A stretch of DNA of 64,000 bases. Source: Bradyrhizobium sp. CB1717 (GTDB taxonomy: Bacteria > Pseudomonadota > Alphaproteobacteria > Rhizobiales > Xanthobacteraceae). Under the pieces are notes generated by a model. The model searched no databases. It had not been told where the DNA came from and worked only from the letters and a program-made list of their open reading frames with translations. The stretch spans positions 6,975,001 to 7,039,000 of the forward strand of contig NZ_CP121666.1 in NCBI RefSeq assembly GCF_029714325.1. The letters run 5' to 3'. Shown here in pieces: positions 8,634-16,434 of the stretch (positions are counted from its first letter, which is position 1; every line of letters starts with the position of its first letter). The position numbers and the translations under genes were made by a program.

Positions 8634-9443
8634 TTAAGAGGCGAAAATCACGTCCTCGCGCTGGCTGACATGCCAGGGAATGACCAGATTCTCGATCCGG
8701 TCCACGATCCAGAACAGGATCACGCCGAGCAGCGCCAGGATCACGAGGGCCGCGAACATCGTCGGCAGGTCAAAGGTGCCGATCGAGCGCTGCATCACAT
8801 AGCCGATGCCGGAATTGGAGCCGACGAACTCGCCGACGACGGCGCCGACCACGGCGAGCGTCACCGACACTTTGAGACCTGAGAAGATCGCCGGCAGCGC
8901 ATGCGGCAGATTCACCGCACGGAACACCTGCAGGCGGCTGCCCTGCATGGCACGGGCGAGATCAACCATGTCGGGGTCGACCGACTTGAAACCCTGCACG
9001 GCGGAGACGACCACCGGGAAGAAGCCGAGCAGAAACGCCGAGATCACCTTCGGAATGATGCCGAAGCCGAACCACACCACGAACAGTGGCGCGATCGCGA
9101 TCTTCGGCACGGATTGGGAGAACACCAGCAGCGGATAGACATAGCTCTCCACCGTCTTCGAGCCCGCGATCAGCATGGCGACGGGAATGCCGAACAGCGC
9201 CGACAGCAGGAAGCCGCAGACGGTCGCATAGGTGGTCGGCCAGGACTGGCGCAGCAGTTCCGGCCATTCGGTGCGCAGCACGGCGAGAACATCGCCCGGC
9301 GACGGGATCTGGTAGGCGGGAATCCTGAACAGGCGGATCGCGAGATCCCAGGCGACGACGATGAAGACGAGGAACAAGAACGGCCGAACCCACGCCGCAT
9401 TCAGCAACTTGGAGATCGCACCCTGTGGCTTCGGCTCGGCCAA
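8634..9443 (-). CDS. ABC transporter permease (BPD_transp_1, SsuC/TauC type)
   Basis: This 269-residue inner-membrane protein has about six hydrophobic segments and an EAA-like loop (ARAMQGSRLQVFRAVNLPHALPA split across the cytoplasmic loop). It is the membrane channel of the importer with the genes at 6627 and 7588. The start appears to be TTG at 9441-9443: GGGAG lies eight bases upstream, a stop closes the frame just before it, and no other start fits without losing the first transmembrane segment. It is the first gene of the operon by position. Confidence 0.9.
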   Translation of the reverse strand: MAEPKPQGAISKLLNAAWVRPFLFLVFIVVAWDLAIRLFRIPAYQIPSPGDVLAVLRTEWPELLRQSWPTTYATVCGFLLSALFGIPVAMLIAGSKTVESYVYPLLVFSQSVPKIAIAPLFVVWFGFGIIPKVISAFLLGFFPVVVSAVQGFKSVDPDMVDLARAMQGSRLQVFRAVNLPHALPAIFSGLKVSVTLAVVGAVVGEFVGSNSGIGYVMQRSIGTFDLPTMFAALVILALLGVILFWIVDRIENLVIPWHVSQREDVIFAS

Positions 9444-9608
9444 TTTTCACTCCCGGCAGTCTTCTTCGTTGTGCGGAGAAATTAACCCGTTGGATAAATA
9501 CTGTCTAGGGGTCTCCCTGTGGCGATTTGTGGCGGGTTCCGGGCGTTTGTGGCGGCGGCGCTGCGTCGGGGGCACGAAAGCACGATTTGGCCCCCGCTGC
9601 CGCCACCT

Positions 9609-9688
9609 CGTCATTGCGAGCGCAGCGAAGCAATCCAGACTGCCGCTGCGGAAAGATTCTGGATTGCTTCGCTGCGCTCGCAATGACG
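9609..9688. repeat. palindromic intergenic repeat, CATTGCGAG family (copy 2)
   Basis: The arms CGTCATTGCGAGCG and its complement bound an 80-base near-palindrome with internal CAATCCAGA and TCTGGATTG arms. It lies in the 359-base gap between the ABC permease and the TetR gene. Apart from this and the next repeat I see nothing in that gap. Confidence 0.85.
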
Positions 9689-9712
9689 GAGCAAGGTGCG
9701 AGGTCATTGCCT

Positions 9713-9800
9713 CGTAGCCCGGGTGGAGCGAAGCGTAATCCGGGGTCGGTGCCACCAGCGACAGGGGCCCCGGATTGCGCTGCGGTCCATCCGGGCTACG
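9713..9800. repeat. palindromic intergenic repeat, CGTAGCCCGG family
   Basis: The arms CGTAGCCCGGGTGGA and TCCATCCGGGCTACG flank an inner pair around GTAATCCGGGG and CCCCGGATTGC. The element ends two bases before the TetR stop codon and could act as the 3' hairpin of that gene. A shorter relative lies at 29353-29424. Confidence 0.8.
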
Positions 9801-9802
9801 GA

Positions 9803-10549
9803 CTACACCGTCTGCGCCACCGCGGCGCGCGATTTCGGTGCCTTCGCGATCTCGAACAGCTCCGCCGAACGTCCCGTCAGTGCAGCGAGCACGAGGCCGG
9901 CCATGTGGGCGAGCCGCTCGTCCTTGGCCTTCTTGTCCAGCAGGTCGCGGCCGAAGATCACGCTGAGGGTCGCCGAGTTGGAGAGATAGAAGAAGCTGAG
10001 CGCGGCAATGGAGATGTAGAGCTGCACCGGGTCGACCGCGACCTGGAAGTCGCCGCTATCGACGCCGCGCCGCACCACGGTGCGGATCATCTCGACGAAG
10101 GGCGAGTGCATCGACTTGACCTTGGTCGATTTCTTCAGGTGCTTTGCGCGCGCGAGGTTCTCGGTCTGCAGCAGCGACAGGAACTCGGGATTACGCAGGA
10201 AGTAATTCCAGGTGAACTCGATCAGGCGGCGGATCGCTTCGGGCGGATCGAGATGCTCGAGATCGAGCCCGCGCTCCTCGCTGCGGATCTTGTCATAGGC
10301 GCCTTCGAGCACCGCCAGATACAGCTCGTCCTTGTTGCCGACGTGGTAGTACAGCATGCGCTTGTTGGCGCCGGCCTTGGCCGCGATGCGGTCGACGCGC
10401 GCGCCGGCGAGCCCGTGGGCGGAAAACTCCTGCTTGGCGGCTTCGAGAATGCGCAGCCGCATCCCCTCGGGGTCGCGCTGCCATTTCAGAGTTCGCTTTG
10501 CCTTTGCCAAACCGGGTGCTCGCTGGTGATCCAGATCAGCGTGTAGCAT
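9803..10549 (-). CDS. TetR family transcriptional regulator
   Basis: This 248-residue protein has an N-terminal helix-turn-helix (about 35-75: AAKQEFSAHGLAGARVDRIA followed by MLYYHVGNKDELY) and a helical ligand domain of the RutR/NicS-like type. It lies upstream of the ABC operon on the same strand, so it may control that operon or the VOC gene behind it. I start it at ATG 10549; the open frame continues to 10711, but that stretch is only read-through of a palindromic repeat. No convincing ribosome site precedes 10549, so the start is uncertain by a few codons. Confidence 0.85.
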   Translation of the reverse strand: MLHADLDHQRAPGLAKAKRTLKWQRDPEGMRLRILEAAKQEFSAHGLAGARVDRIAAKAGANKRMLYYHVGNKDELYLAVLEGAYDKIRSEERGLDLEHLDPPEAIRRLIEFTWNYFLRNPEFLSLLQTENLARAKHLKKSTKVKSMHSPFVEMIRTVVRRGVDSGDFQVAVDPVQLYISIAALSFFYLSNSATLSVIFGRDLLDKKAKDERLAHMAGLVLAALTGRSAELFEIAKAPKSRAAVAQTV

Positions 10550-10557
10550 GAGGAAGC

Positions 10558-10645
10558 CGTCATTGCGAGGAGCCCTTGCGACGAAGCAATCCAGACTGCC
10601 ACCGCGGAGGGATTCTGGATTGCTTCGCTTCGCTCGCAATGACGG
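10558..10645. repeat. palindromic intergenic repeat, CATTGCGAG family (copy 3)
   Basis: The arms CCGTCATTGCGAGG and CTCGCAATGACGG bound 88 bases, filling almost the whole gap between the VOC gene stop and the TetR start. One arm is slightly altered (GGAGCCCTTGCGACG), showing drift of this copy. Confidence 0.85.
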
Positions 10646-10659
10646 GTGGAGAGACCGCC

Positions 10660-11508
10660 TCACTCCACCGGCTTCGGCGACCGCTCCAGCAGCACCGTCT
10701 GGATCCCGCACGTCCCGTTGCGCACCGTCATGATCCGCGTGCCCGGCTTGCGGCCGTTGCGGACTTCGGTGACGTCGAGGCCGGCCGCGATCAGGCGGGC
10801 GCGGGTGGCGTCGATGTCGGCGACGCGCCAGCTCAGGCCCCAGAGCCGGTCATGCGCGGCATCGCCGCCCGCGACAGGCCGGCGCACCACCTCGACGATG
10901 AGGTCGCCGCAGCGGAAGAACATCAGCTGGCCCCAATCCTGGTGCGAGCGGTCGAGCGCGAGGTCGAGCCCGAGCCGCGCGCCATAGAGCGCGGCGGCGC
11001 GCTCGGAATCCTCCGTGGTGATGACGACATGGTCGAGCCCGTCGATCGGCGCGATGTCGGTCGCGACCGATTTCGGCCGCTCCCCGGCAAGCTCGAGGAA
11101 GAACATGCGCACGCCGCGCGTCAGCTCCGTGGCGGCGCGGGTGCGCTTCCAGTGCAGAACAGCGTCGGTCGCGGCATCGCTGCTCTCGACCTCGGCGACC
11201 GGATCGGGCTTGAGCGCCACCCGCTCCAGCCGGCGATGCATCTTGCCGATGTCCGCGACACGAAAGCACAGGCTGGCGAGCACGCCCTCCTGGTCGTCCA
11301 GCAGCGCGCGCATGCGGTCGGCGGTGACGCTGAAGCCGCTCGGCGCCATCAGCTCTATCGTCATGTTCTCGAGCGTGAACAGCACCCGGTCGGCGCCCTC
11401 GCCCGAGTTCTGCCAGGCCGGCGCGCGGGCGAGCAGCGTCTGATAGGCCGCCCTGGCCGCACCGATATCCCTGACCAGAACGACGATGTGATCGAGGCCG
11501 CTGATCAT
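10660..11508 (-). CDS. VOC family protein with two glyoxalase-like domains
   Basis: This 282-residue protein contains two vicinal-oxygen-chelate modules. The first begins at GLDHIVVLVRDI (residues 4-15), the second at GLDHVVITTEDS near residue 150. Such pairs form a metal site in dioxygenases, glyoxalases and resistance proteins. The start at 11508 has a strong GGAGGAGGG five bases upstream; the open frame beyond it is not coding. It is followed on the same strand by the TetR gene, separated by a palindromic repeat. Its substrate is unknown. Confidence 0.83.
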   Translation of the reverse strand: MISGLDHIVVLVRDIGAARAAYQTLLARAPAWQNSGEGADRVLFTLENMTIELMAPSGFSVTADRMRALLDDQEGVLASLCFRVADIGKMHRRLERVALKPDPVAEVESSDAATDAVLHWKRTRAATELTRGVRMFFLELAGERPKSVATDIAPIDGLDHVVITTEDSERAAALYGARLGLDLALDRSHQDWGQLMFFRCGDLIVEVVRRPVAGGDAAHDRLWGLSWRVADIDATRARLIAAGLDVTEVRNGRKPGTRIMTVRNGTCGIQTVLLERSPKPVE

Positions 11509-11714
11509 GTTCCCTCCTCCGCAAACGGGCCGGAACCGAAACGGCTGCGGCGTCGTTGGCTCTGCCCGGGCAGCTCGCCCAGCCACGGTCGTATTCCGCC
11601 CCCAGGCCGACCTCAAGCGCCTATCGCCATGACTTTGCGAATATTTTGGCTCCCGCCGAAGCGGTGCTAAGGTAAGTAGCCGGTCGGGACCACTCAGCGC
11701 ATCACGGACAACCA

Positions 11715-12608
11715 ATGCAGGCTCTCTTTATCGGACAGACCTATATCGACGTCGTCTTCATCACCGACCACATGCCGACCGGCGACGAAAAGCACGTGGC
11801 CTCGGATTACGCGGTTTCCTTCGGCGGCAATGCGGTGACGGCGGCGTTCTGCTGCGCCAAGCTCGGCATCGTGCCGGATCTCATCGCCACCGCGGCCAAT
11901 GACTGGCTGGGACGCATGTTCCAGGACATGTGCGCGAAATACGCGATCTCGCTGCATGCGCGGAAGGTGAACCAGTCTTCGCTGTCCTTCATCATGCCCA
12001 AGGACGGCAAGCGCGCCATCGTCCGCTGCCGTGACGACCACCACATTCACCCCTTCCCGATGCTCAATCTCGGCGGCTGCCGCGCGCTGCATGTCGACGG
12101 GCACCAGCCCGATGCGGCGATCCACTATGCCAAGGTCTGCCGCGAGGCCGGCATCCTGACCTCGCTCGACGGCGGGGGCTTGCGCACCAACACGCATGAG
12201 CTCTTGGAATTCATCGACGTTGCCATCGTCGCCGAACGCTTGTGCGAGCAGATGGACCTGACGCCGGAGAAGATGCTGGATTACCTGAAGAGCCGCGGCT
12301 GCAAGATCGGCGGCGTCACCATGGGTGAGAAGGGCCTGCTCTGGTACAACGAGACCGGTGCGGTCGAGACCATGCCGGCGATGCCGATCCCGCGTGAGCG
12401 CGTGATCGACACCAACGGCGCCGGCGACGTGTTCCACGGCGCCTATGTCTATTCCTACCTCGCCCATCCCGGCAAAAGCTGGCGCGAGCATTTCGACTTT
12501 GCGCGCGCCGCCTCCACCTTCAAGATCCAGCGCCTCGGCAACGAGGCGGGTCTGCCGACGCTCGTCGACATCGCCAAGGTCAGGCACGAGTTCGAGGTCA
12601 GGGTCTAG
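11715..12608 (+). CDS. PfkB family carbohydrate kinase
   Basis: This 297-residue kinase has the N-terminal glycine motif (SFGGNAVTAAF) and the C-terminal PfkB signature with catalytic aspartate (DTNGAGDVFHGA, D near 235). It phosphorylates a sugar or nucleoside hydroxyl with ATP. It is followed 20 bases later by ribokinase on the same strand, so the two form an operon. The pair is divergent from the VOC gene. The unusual cysteines AFCCAKLG follow the glycine motif. Substrate unassigned. Confidence 0.88.
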   Translation: MQALFIGQTYIDVVFITDHMPTGDEKHVASDYAVSFGGNAVTAAFCCAKLGIVPDLIATAANDWLGRMFQDMCAKYAISLHARKVNQSSLSFIMPKDGKRAIVRCRDDHHIHPFPMLNLGGCRALHVDGHQPDAAIHYAKVCREAGILTSLDGGGLRTNTHELLEFIDVAIVAERLCEQMDLTPEKMLDYLKSRGCKIGGVTMGEKGLLWYNETGAVETMPAMPIPRERVIDTNGAGDVFHGAYVYSYLAHPGKSWREHFDFARAASTFKIQRLGNEAGLPTLVDIAKVRHEFEVRV

Positions 12609-12628
12609 GGATTTTGTAAGGGCATATC

Positions 12629-13561
12629 ATGGGACGTGTCTTCGTCGCCGGCAGCATCAACATGGATGTGGTGGCGACGGCCGATCGCCACCCCAGGGTC
12701 GGCGAGACCGTCGCCGGCTGGCAGGTGCTGTATTTCCCCGGCGGCAAGGGTGCGAACCAGGCGGTCGCGGCGTCCAGGCTCGGCGCGAAGACCACGCTGA
12801 TCGGTCGGCTGGGCACGGATGCGTTCGGGGCCGAGCTGAGGACGTTCCTGACCGCGCAGGGGATCGATCCCGGCTCGATCAAGGAGACGCCGGAGACGCA
12901 CACCGGCACGGCGATCATCACGGTCGCGGCGTCCGACAACACCATCGTCGTCATTCCCGGCAGCAATGCGCTGGTCAGCGCGGATGATGTTGCGGCTGTG
13001 CCGCTGGCGAAGGGCGATGTCGCCGTCAGCCAGTTCGAGATTCCGCTGCCGACGATTGCCGCGTTCTTCCAGCGGGCGCGTGCCGCTGGGGCGACGACGG
13101 TGCTCAATCCAGCACCGGCAATGAACGTAAGCCGCGATTTGTTGGGCCTCGTGGACGTACTCGTCCTCAACGAGACCGAACTCGGTCTGTTGGCCGGCAC
13201 TGAGCTGTCCGATAGCGATCCGTACGACCGCATCACAGACGCCTCTCGGCGAGTCCAGACCGATGCGGATCAAATCATTTGTGTCACGTTGGGTAAGCGT
13301 GGCGTGTTGGCGCTCATTGCCGGCAGACCGCACCATATCTCGGGGCGAGCCGTCACGGCTGTGGACACGACCGGCGCAGGCGATTGCTTCGTCGGCGCAG
13401 TCGCGGCGCTGCTCGCTGACGGACAGCCGATCCAGAGTGCACTGGGCTACGCCAACGTAGCCGCATCGATCAGCGTGCAACGCATGGGCGCCGGCCCTTC
13501 AATGCCGACGATTGCTGAAGTATCGGCGGCGCTGCACGCGGAACGGCCGAGCTCGACCTAG
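12629..13561 (+). CDS. rbsK: ribokinase
   Basis: This 310-residue PfkB-family protein fits ribokinase: SINMDVVATADRHPRVGET at the N-terminus, the sugar-binding PGGKGANQAVA, NETE in mid-protein and DTTGAGDCFVGA with the catalytic aspartate. It converts D-ribose to ribose 5-phosphate. No ribose transporter is adjacent. The part from about 13130 on uses visibly more A/T-ending codons (TTG, GTA, GAT) than the first half, a mild hint of mosaic origin. Its TAG stop shares the palindrome CTAG with the TAG of the convergent reductase gene. Confidence 0.87.
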   Translation: MGRVFVAGSINMDVVATADRHPRVGETVAGWQVLYFPGGKGANQAVAASRLGAKTTLIGRLGTDAFGAELRTFLTAQGIDPGSIKETPETHTGTAIITVAASDNTIVVIPGSNALVSADDVAAVPLAKGDVAVSQFEIPLPTIAAFFQRARAAGATTVLNPAPAMNVSRDLLGLVDVLVLNETELGLLAGTELSDSDPYDRITDASRRVQTDADQIICVTLGKRGVLALIAGRPHHISGRAVTAVDTTGAGDCFVGAVAALLADGQPIQSALGYANVAASISVQRMGAGPSMPTIAEVSAALHAERPSST

Positions 13562-14790
13562 GCCAGCGCGCCCTTCAAATCGAAGCTCTCGTCCGCGGCC
13601 TGTTCCGGCGTGATGGAGCGGTCCATGGCCTGCAGCCGGCGGCCGAACATGTGATCGCCGGCACGGTTGATGGATTCGATGCCAAGCAGCCTGTCGCCGT
13701 GATAGCAGAACGCGGAAAACGCCTTCCTGGCGGGATCGCCGCGCAGCACGACGCGGTCGTAGCCGGTGGTGAGGCCGGCGATCTGGAGCTTGTCGTCGCC
13801 CTGGTCGCTCCAGAACCAGGGATGGCTGTCGTACGCCTTCTTGTCGCCGGTCAGGCGCGCGGCGAGACAGCGGGCATGGTCGGTGGCGTTCTGCACCGAT
13901 TCCAGCCGCAGCGATCCGCCGAAGCGGGGGCTTGCGAACAGCGCGCAATCGCCGATCGCCGAGATATCGGGATCAGCCGTCGACAGATATTCGTCGACGA
14001 TGATGCCGGCGGCGACCGGTAGCCCCGCCTCGGCCGCAAGCTCGATATTCGGCAGCACGCCGACGCCGACCACGACGAGGTCGGCCGGCAGATGCCGGCC
14101 GTCGCTCAAGGACACGCCGGTGATCTTGCCACCCTCAGCCTCGATGGAGGTCGCCTGCACACCAAGATGGATGCGGACGCCGGCCTCGCGATGGCGTTCC
14201 TGGAAATATTCCGAGACCTCAGCCGTCACCGCGCGCGCCATCACGCGCGGGGCGAGCTCGAGCACGTCGACCTCAAGGCCCTTGATCCGCGCCGTGGCGG
14301 CGAATTCGAGCCCGATGAAGCCGGCGCCGATGATCACGGCGCGCTTCTTCGACGGCATGATCGCCCGCAGCGCCTCACTGTCGTCGAGGATGCGCAGATA
14401 TTTCACGTCAGGCAGATTGGCATTGGGGAGATCGAGCAGCCGGTTGCGCGCGCCGGTGGCCAGCACGAGGTGGGCGTAAGGCAGCGTCTCGCCGGAAGCC
14501 AGAAGCACCTTGTGCGCGGCGCGGTCGATCGACACGGCGCGTCCCGCGATCAGCTCGATCTTCTGGTCCTGGTAGAATTTTTCCGGCCGGAACATGAGGC
14601 TCTCCGGCCCAGCCGAACCCTTGATGTAGCCCTTGGACAAAGGCGGCCGCTGATAGGGCAGATGCGCCTCGTCATTGATCAGGCAGATGCGCTCGGAAAA
14701 GCCCGCCTGGCGCAGGGATGCCGCCACCTGGTAGCCGCCATGGCCGGCACCGACAATGATCACCGGACCATCCGTCATTGGACAGCCCAT
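13558..14790 (-). CDS. FAD-dependent ferredoxin/rubredoxin reductase
   Basis: This 410-residue flavoprotein transfers electrons from NAD(P)H to a small redox partner. The FAD-binding GAGHGGYQVAASLR is at the N-terminus, NAD(P)-binding VIIGAGFIGLEFAA is near residue 150, and a second FAD contact ISAIGDCALF lies near 280, followed by a reductase C-terminal domain. ATG 14790 (MGCPMTDG) and ATG 14778 (MTDG) are both possible. No ferredoxin or oxygenase gene lies next to it in this window, so the partner is unknown. Confidence 0.88.
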   Translation of the reverse strand: MGCPMTDGPVIIVGAGHGGYQVAASLRQAGFSERICLINDEAHLPYQRPPLSKGYIKGSAGPESLMFRPEKFYQDQKIELIAGRAVSIDRAAHKVLLASGETLPYAHLVLATGARNRLLDLPNANLPDVKYLRILDDSEALRAIMPSKKRAVIIGAGFIGLEFAATARIKGLEVDVLELAPRVMARAVTAEVSEYFQERHREAGVRIHLGVQATSIEAEGGKITGVSLSDGRHLPADLVVVGVGVLPNIELAAEAGLPVAAGIIVDEYLSTADPDISAIGDCALFASPRFGGSLRLESVQNATDHARCLAARLTGDKKAYDSHPWFWSDQGDDKLQIAGLTTGYDRVVLRGDPARKAFSAFCYHGDRLLGIESINRAGDHMFGRRLQAMDRSITPEQAADESFDLKGALA

Positions 14791-15037
14791 TTCCGCAAGA
14801 CACGAGCGTTACCCATGTCGTCTCCTCTCGCTAAATATGGCTTGGCTAGCCTAGGAGGAGCCGGCGCTCGTGTCCGTCCCTAAACGAAGGCGGCCCTATT
14901 TGAACCTATCATTCCGTCCTGCGCAAGAGTGCCGCGCGCGAGGCACTGGCGGCCGGGGGACTGGCGCCCAGGGATTGTCTCCCCTCGCCTTCTGCGATTT
15001 AGTTGCACCAACCACCTCTTGCCGGGGATTTCATCAG

Positions 15038-15832
15038 ATGCCAGCTCCCGTCTCAAAGCCCGACGATCCCGCCCTGCTGCGGATCGACGGCCCGATCGCA
15101 ACCATCACGCTCAACCGCCCCGCCGCGTTCAACTCGATCAATCTGGCCATTGCGCAGAAGCTCGAACAGCTCGCGGCCTATATCGAGGGAGCCGACGACA
15201 TCAGGGTCGTGGTCCTCGAAGGCGAAGGCCGTGCCTTTTCGGCCGGCGGCGATCTGCAGACGATTGGCGCGGCGGCCGAGGCCAACACCGTGACGCCGGT
15301 CGTCGGCGAGTTGCTGAAGCACTACCACGCCTTCATCGAGATCATCCGCCGCATGCCAAAAATCTCGCTGTCGAGCGTGCACGGCTCGGCCGCCGGCGCC
15401 GGCATGGGGCTCGCTTTCGTCACCGACCTCTGCATCGCTGCCGACGACGCCAAGTTCACGCCGGCCTATGCCAAGATCGGCGTGTCGCCGGATGGCGGCT
15501 CCACGGTCGGGATCGTCAGCACGGTCGGCTCCCGGCGCGCGCTGCAGATCTTCCTCGCCGAGGACAATTTTACCGCGCAGCAGGCCCATGAATGGGGCCT
15601 CGTCGCCAAGACCGTTCCCGCGACCGAGCTGAAGGCGGCCACGCGCCAGCTCGCCGAGCGCCTCGCGCAGAATCCACCGGCGGCGATCGGCGGCACCAAG
15701 TCGCTGGTCTATGCGGCCGCCACCACGCCGGTGAAGCAGCAACTGGATGCCGAGGAGCACAAGATCATCATGGCGATGAACACGGAAGCGTTTCGCACCG
15801 CCGTGAAGAAGTTCACGAGCAAGTCGAAGTGA
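15038..15832 (+). CDS. enoyl-CoA hydratase/isomerase family protein
   Basis: This 264-residue crotonase-fold protein shows both oxyanion-hole segments, RAFSAGGDLQT and HGSAAGAGMGLAF. The usual catalytic glutamate region reads KIGVSPDGGST, with aspartate where hydratases often have glutamate, so it may be an isomerase or a hydratase variant. I chose ATG 15038, preceded by GGGGA; the open frame extends upstream to 14870 without coding character. Its TGA overlaps the GTG of the next gene (GTGA), implying coupled translation. Confidence 0.87.
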   Translation: MPAPVSKPDDPALLRIDGPIATITLNRPAAFNSINLAIAQKLEQLAAYIEGADDIRVVVLEGEGRAFSAGGDLQTIGAAAEANTVTPVVGELLKHYHAFIEIIRRMPKISLSSVHGSAAGAGMGLAFVTDLCIAADDAKFTPAYAKIGVSPDGGSTVGIVSTVGSRRALQIFLAEDNFTAQQAHEWGLVAKTVPATELKAATRQLAERLAQNPPAAIGGTKSLVYAAATTPVKQQLDAEEHKIIMAMNTEAFRTAVKKFTSKSK

Positions 15833-16434
15833 CGCCCGCACGCACCTTCTACGGCCTCCGTCACGGAGCGACCGACTGGAATCGCAAGGGGCTGTTCCAG
15901 GGCCGGACCGACAATCCGCTGAACGAGGACGGCCTGCGGCAGGCGCACGAGGCCGTGGAGATGCTGCGCGGGGCCGGCATCAGCCGCATCGTCGCAAGCC
16001 CGCTGGTGCGCGCGGCGCGAACGGCCGAGATCATCGCGGACGCGATCGCGGTGCCGCTCGCGGTCGACGACGGCATCATCGAGTTCGATTTCGGCAGCTT
16101 CGAGGGCCTGCCCGTCCGCGACCTCATGATCAAGCACGGCGTCAAATCGGCGACGGGCCTCGTCTCGATCCTGCCCGCCGACGGCGAGCGCTGGGACGCC
16201 ATGACCGTACGGTCGCTGGCTTGCGTCTCCGCCTGGCTCGACCGTCATCCCGGCGACGAACTCCTGTTCGTCTGCCACGACGCGGTGATGCAGGGCATGG
16301 CGAAGGCGCTGTGCGGCAGCTACTTCAAGAACAGCCATGGCACGCCGTTCCGTTACGTGCGCGAGCAGGCGCAATGGCGTGTCGAGCAGGTCGCTATTGC
16401 GGACAGATATAGCCCGTCCCCGCCGGCGACTTGA
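15829..16434 (+). CDS. histidine phosphatase family protein (phosphoglycerate-mutase-like)
   Basis: This 201-residue protein has the phosphohistidine motif LRHGATDWN at residues 8-16, typical surrounding GRTDNPLNEDG, a phosphate-binding arginine in SPLVRAARTA and the second histidine in FVCHDAV. It is likely a cytoplasmic phosphatase. GTG 15829 is favoured because it overlaps the hydratase stop and keeps the N-terminus at the usual distance from RHG. Its last 41 bases run antisense to the 3' end of the TRAP permease gene. Confidence 0.85.
   Translation: MTPARTFYGLRHGATDWNRKGLFQGRTDNPLNEDGLRQAHEAVEMLRGAGISRIVASPLVRAARTAEIIADAIAVPLAVDDGIIEFDFGSFEGLPVRDLMIKHGVKSATGLVSILPADGERWDAMTVRSLACVSAWLDRHPGDELLFVCHDAVMQGMAKALCGSYFKNSHGTPFRYVREQAQWRVEQVAIADRYSPSPPAT

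Noticed and set aside
9527..10546. Open frame of 339 codons opposite the TetR gene, and similar long antisense frames at 2772-3809, 3993-5243 and 18352-19602
   Set aside because: All mirror recognised genes on the other strand and run through palindromic repeats; composition is that of codon-position shadows.
10550..10711. N-terminal extension of the TetR protein
   Set aside because: The extra 54 codons read through the CATTGCGAG repeat and part of the VOC gene; the same repeat-derived peptide (SNPESLRGGSLDCF type) appears wherever this repeat is read in that frame.
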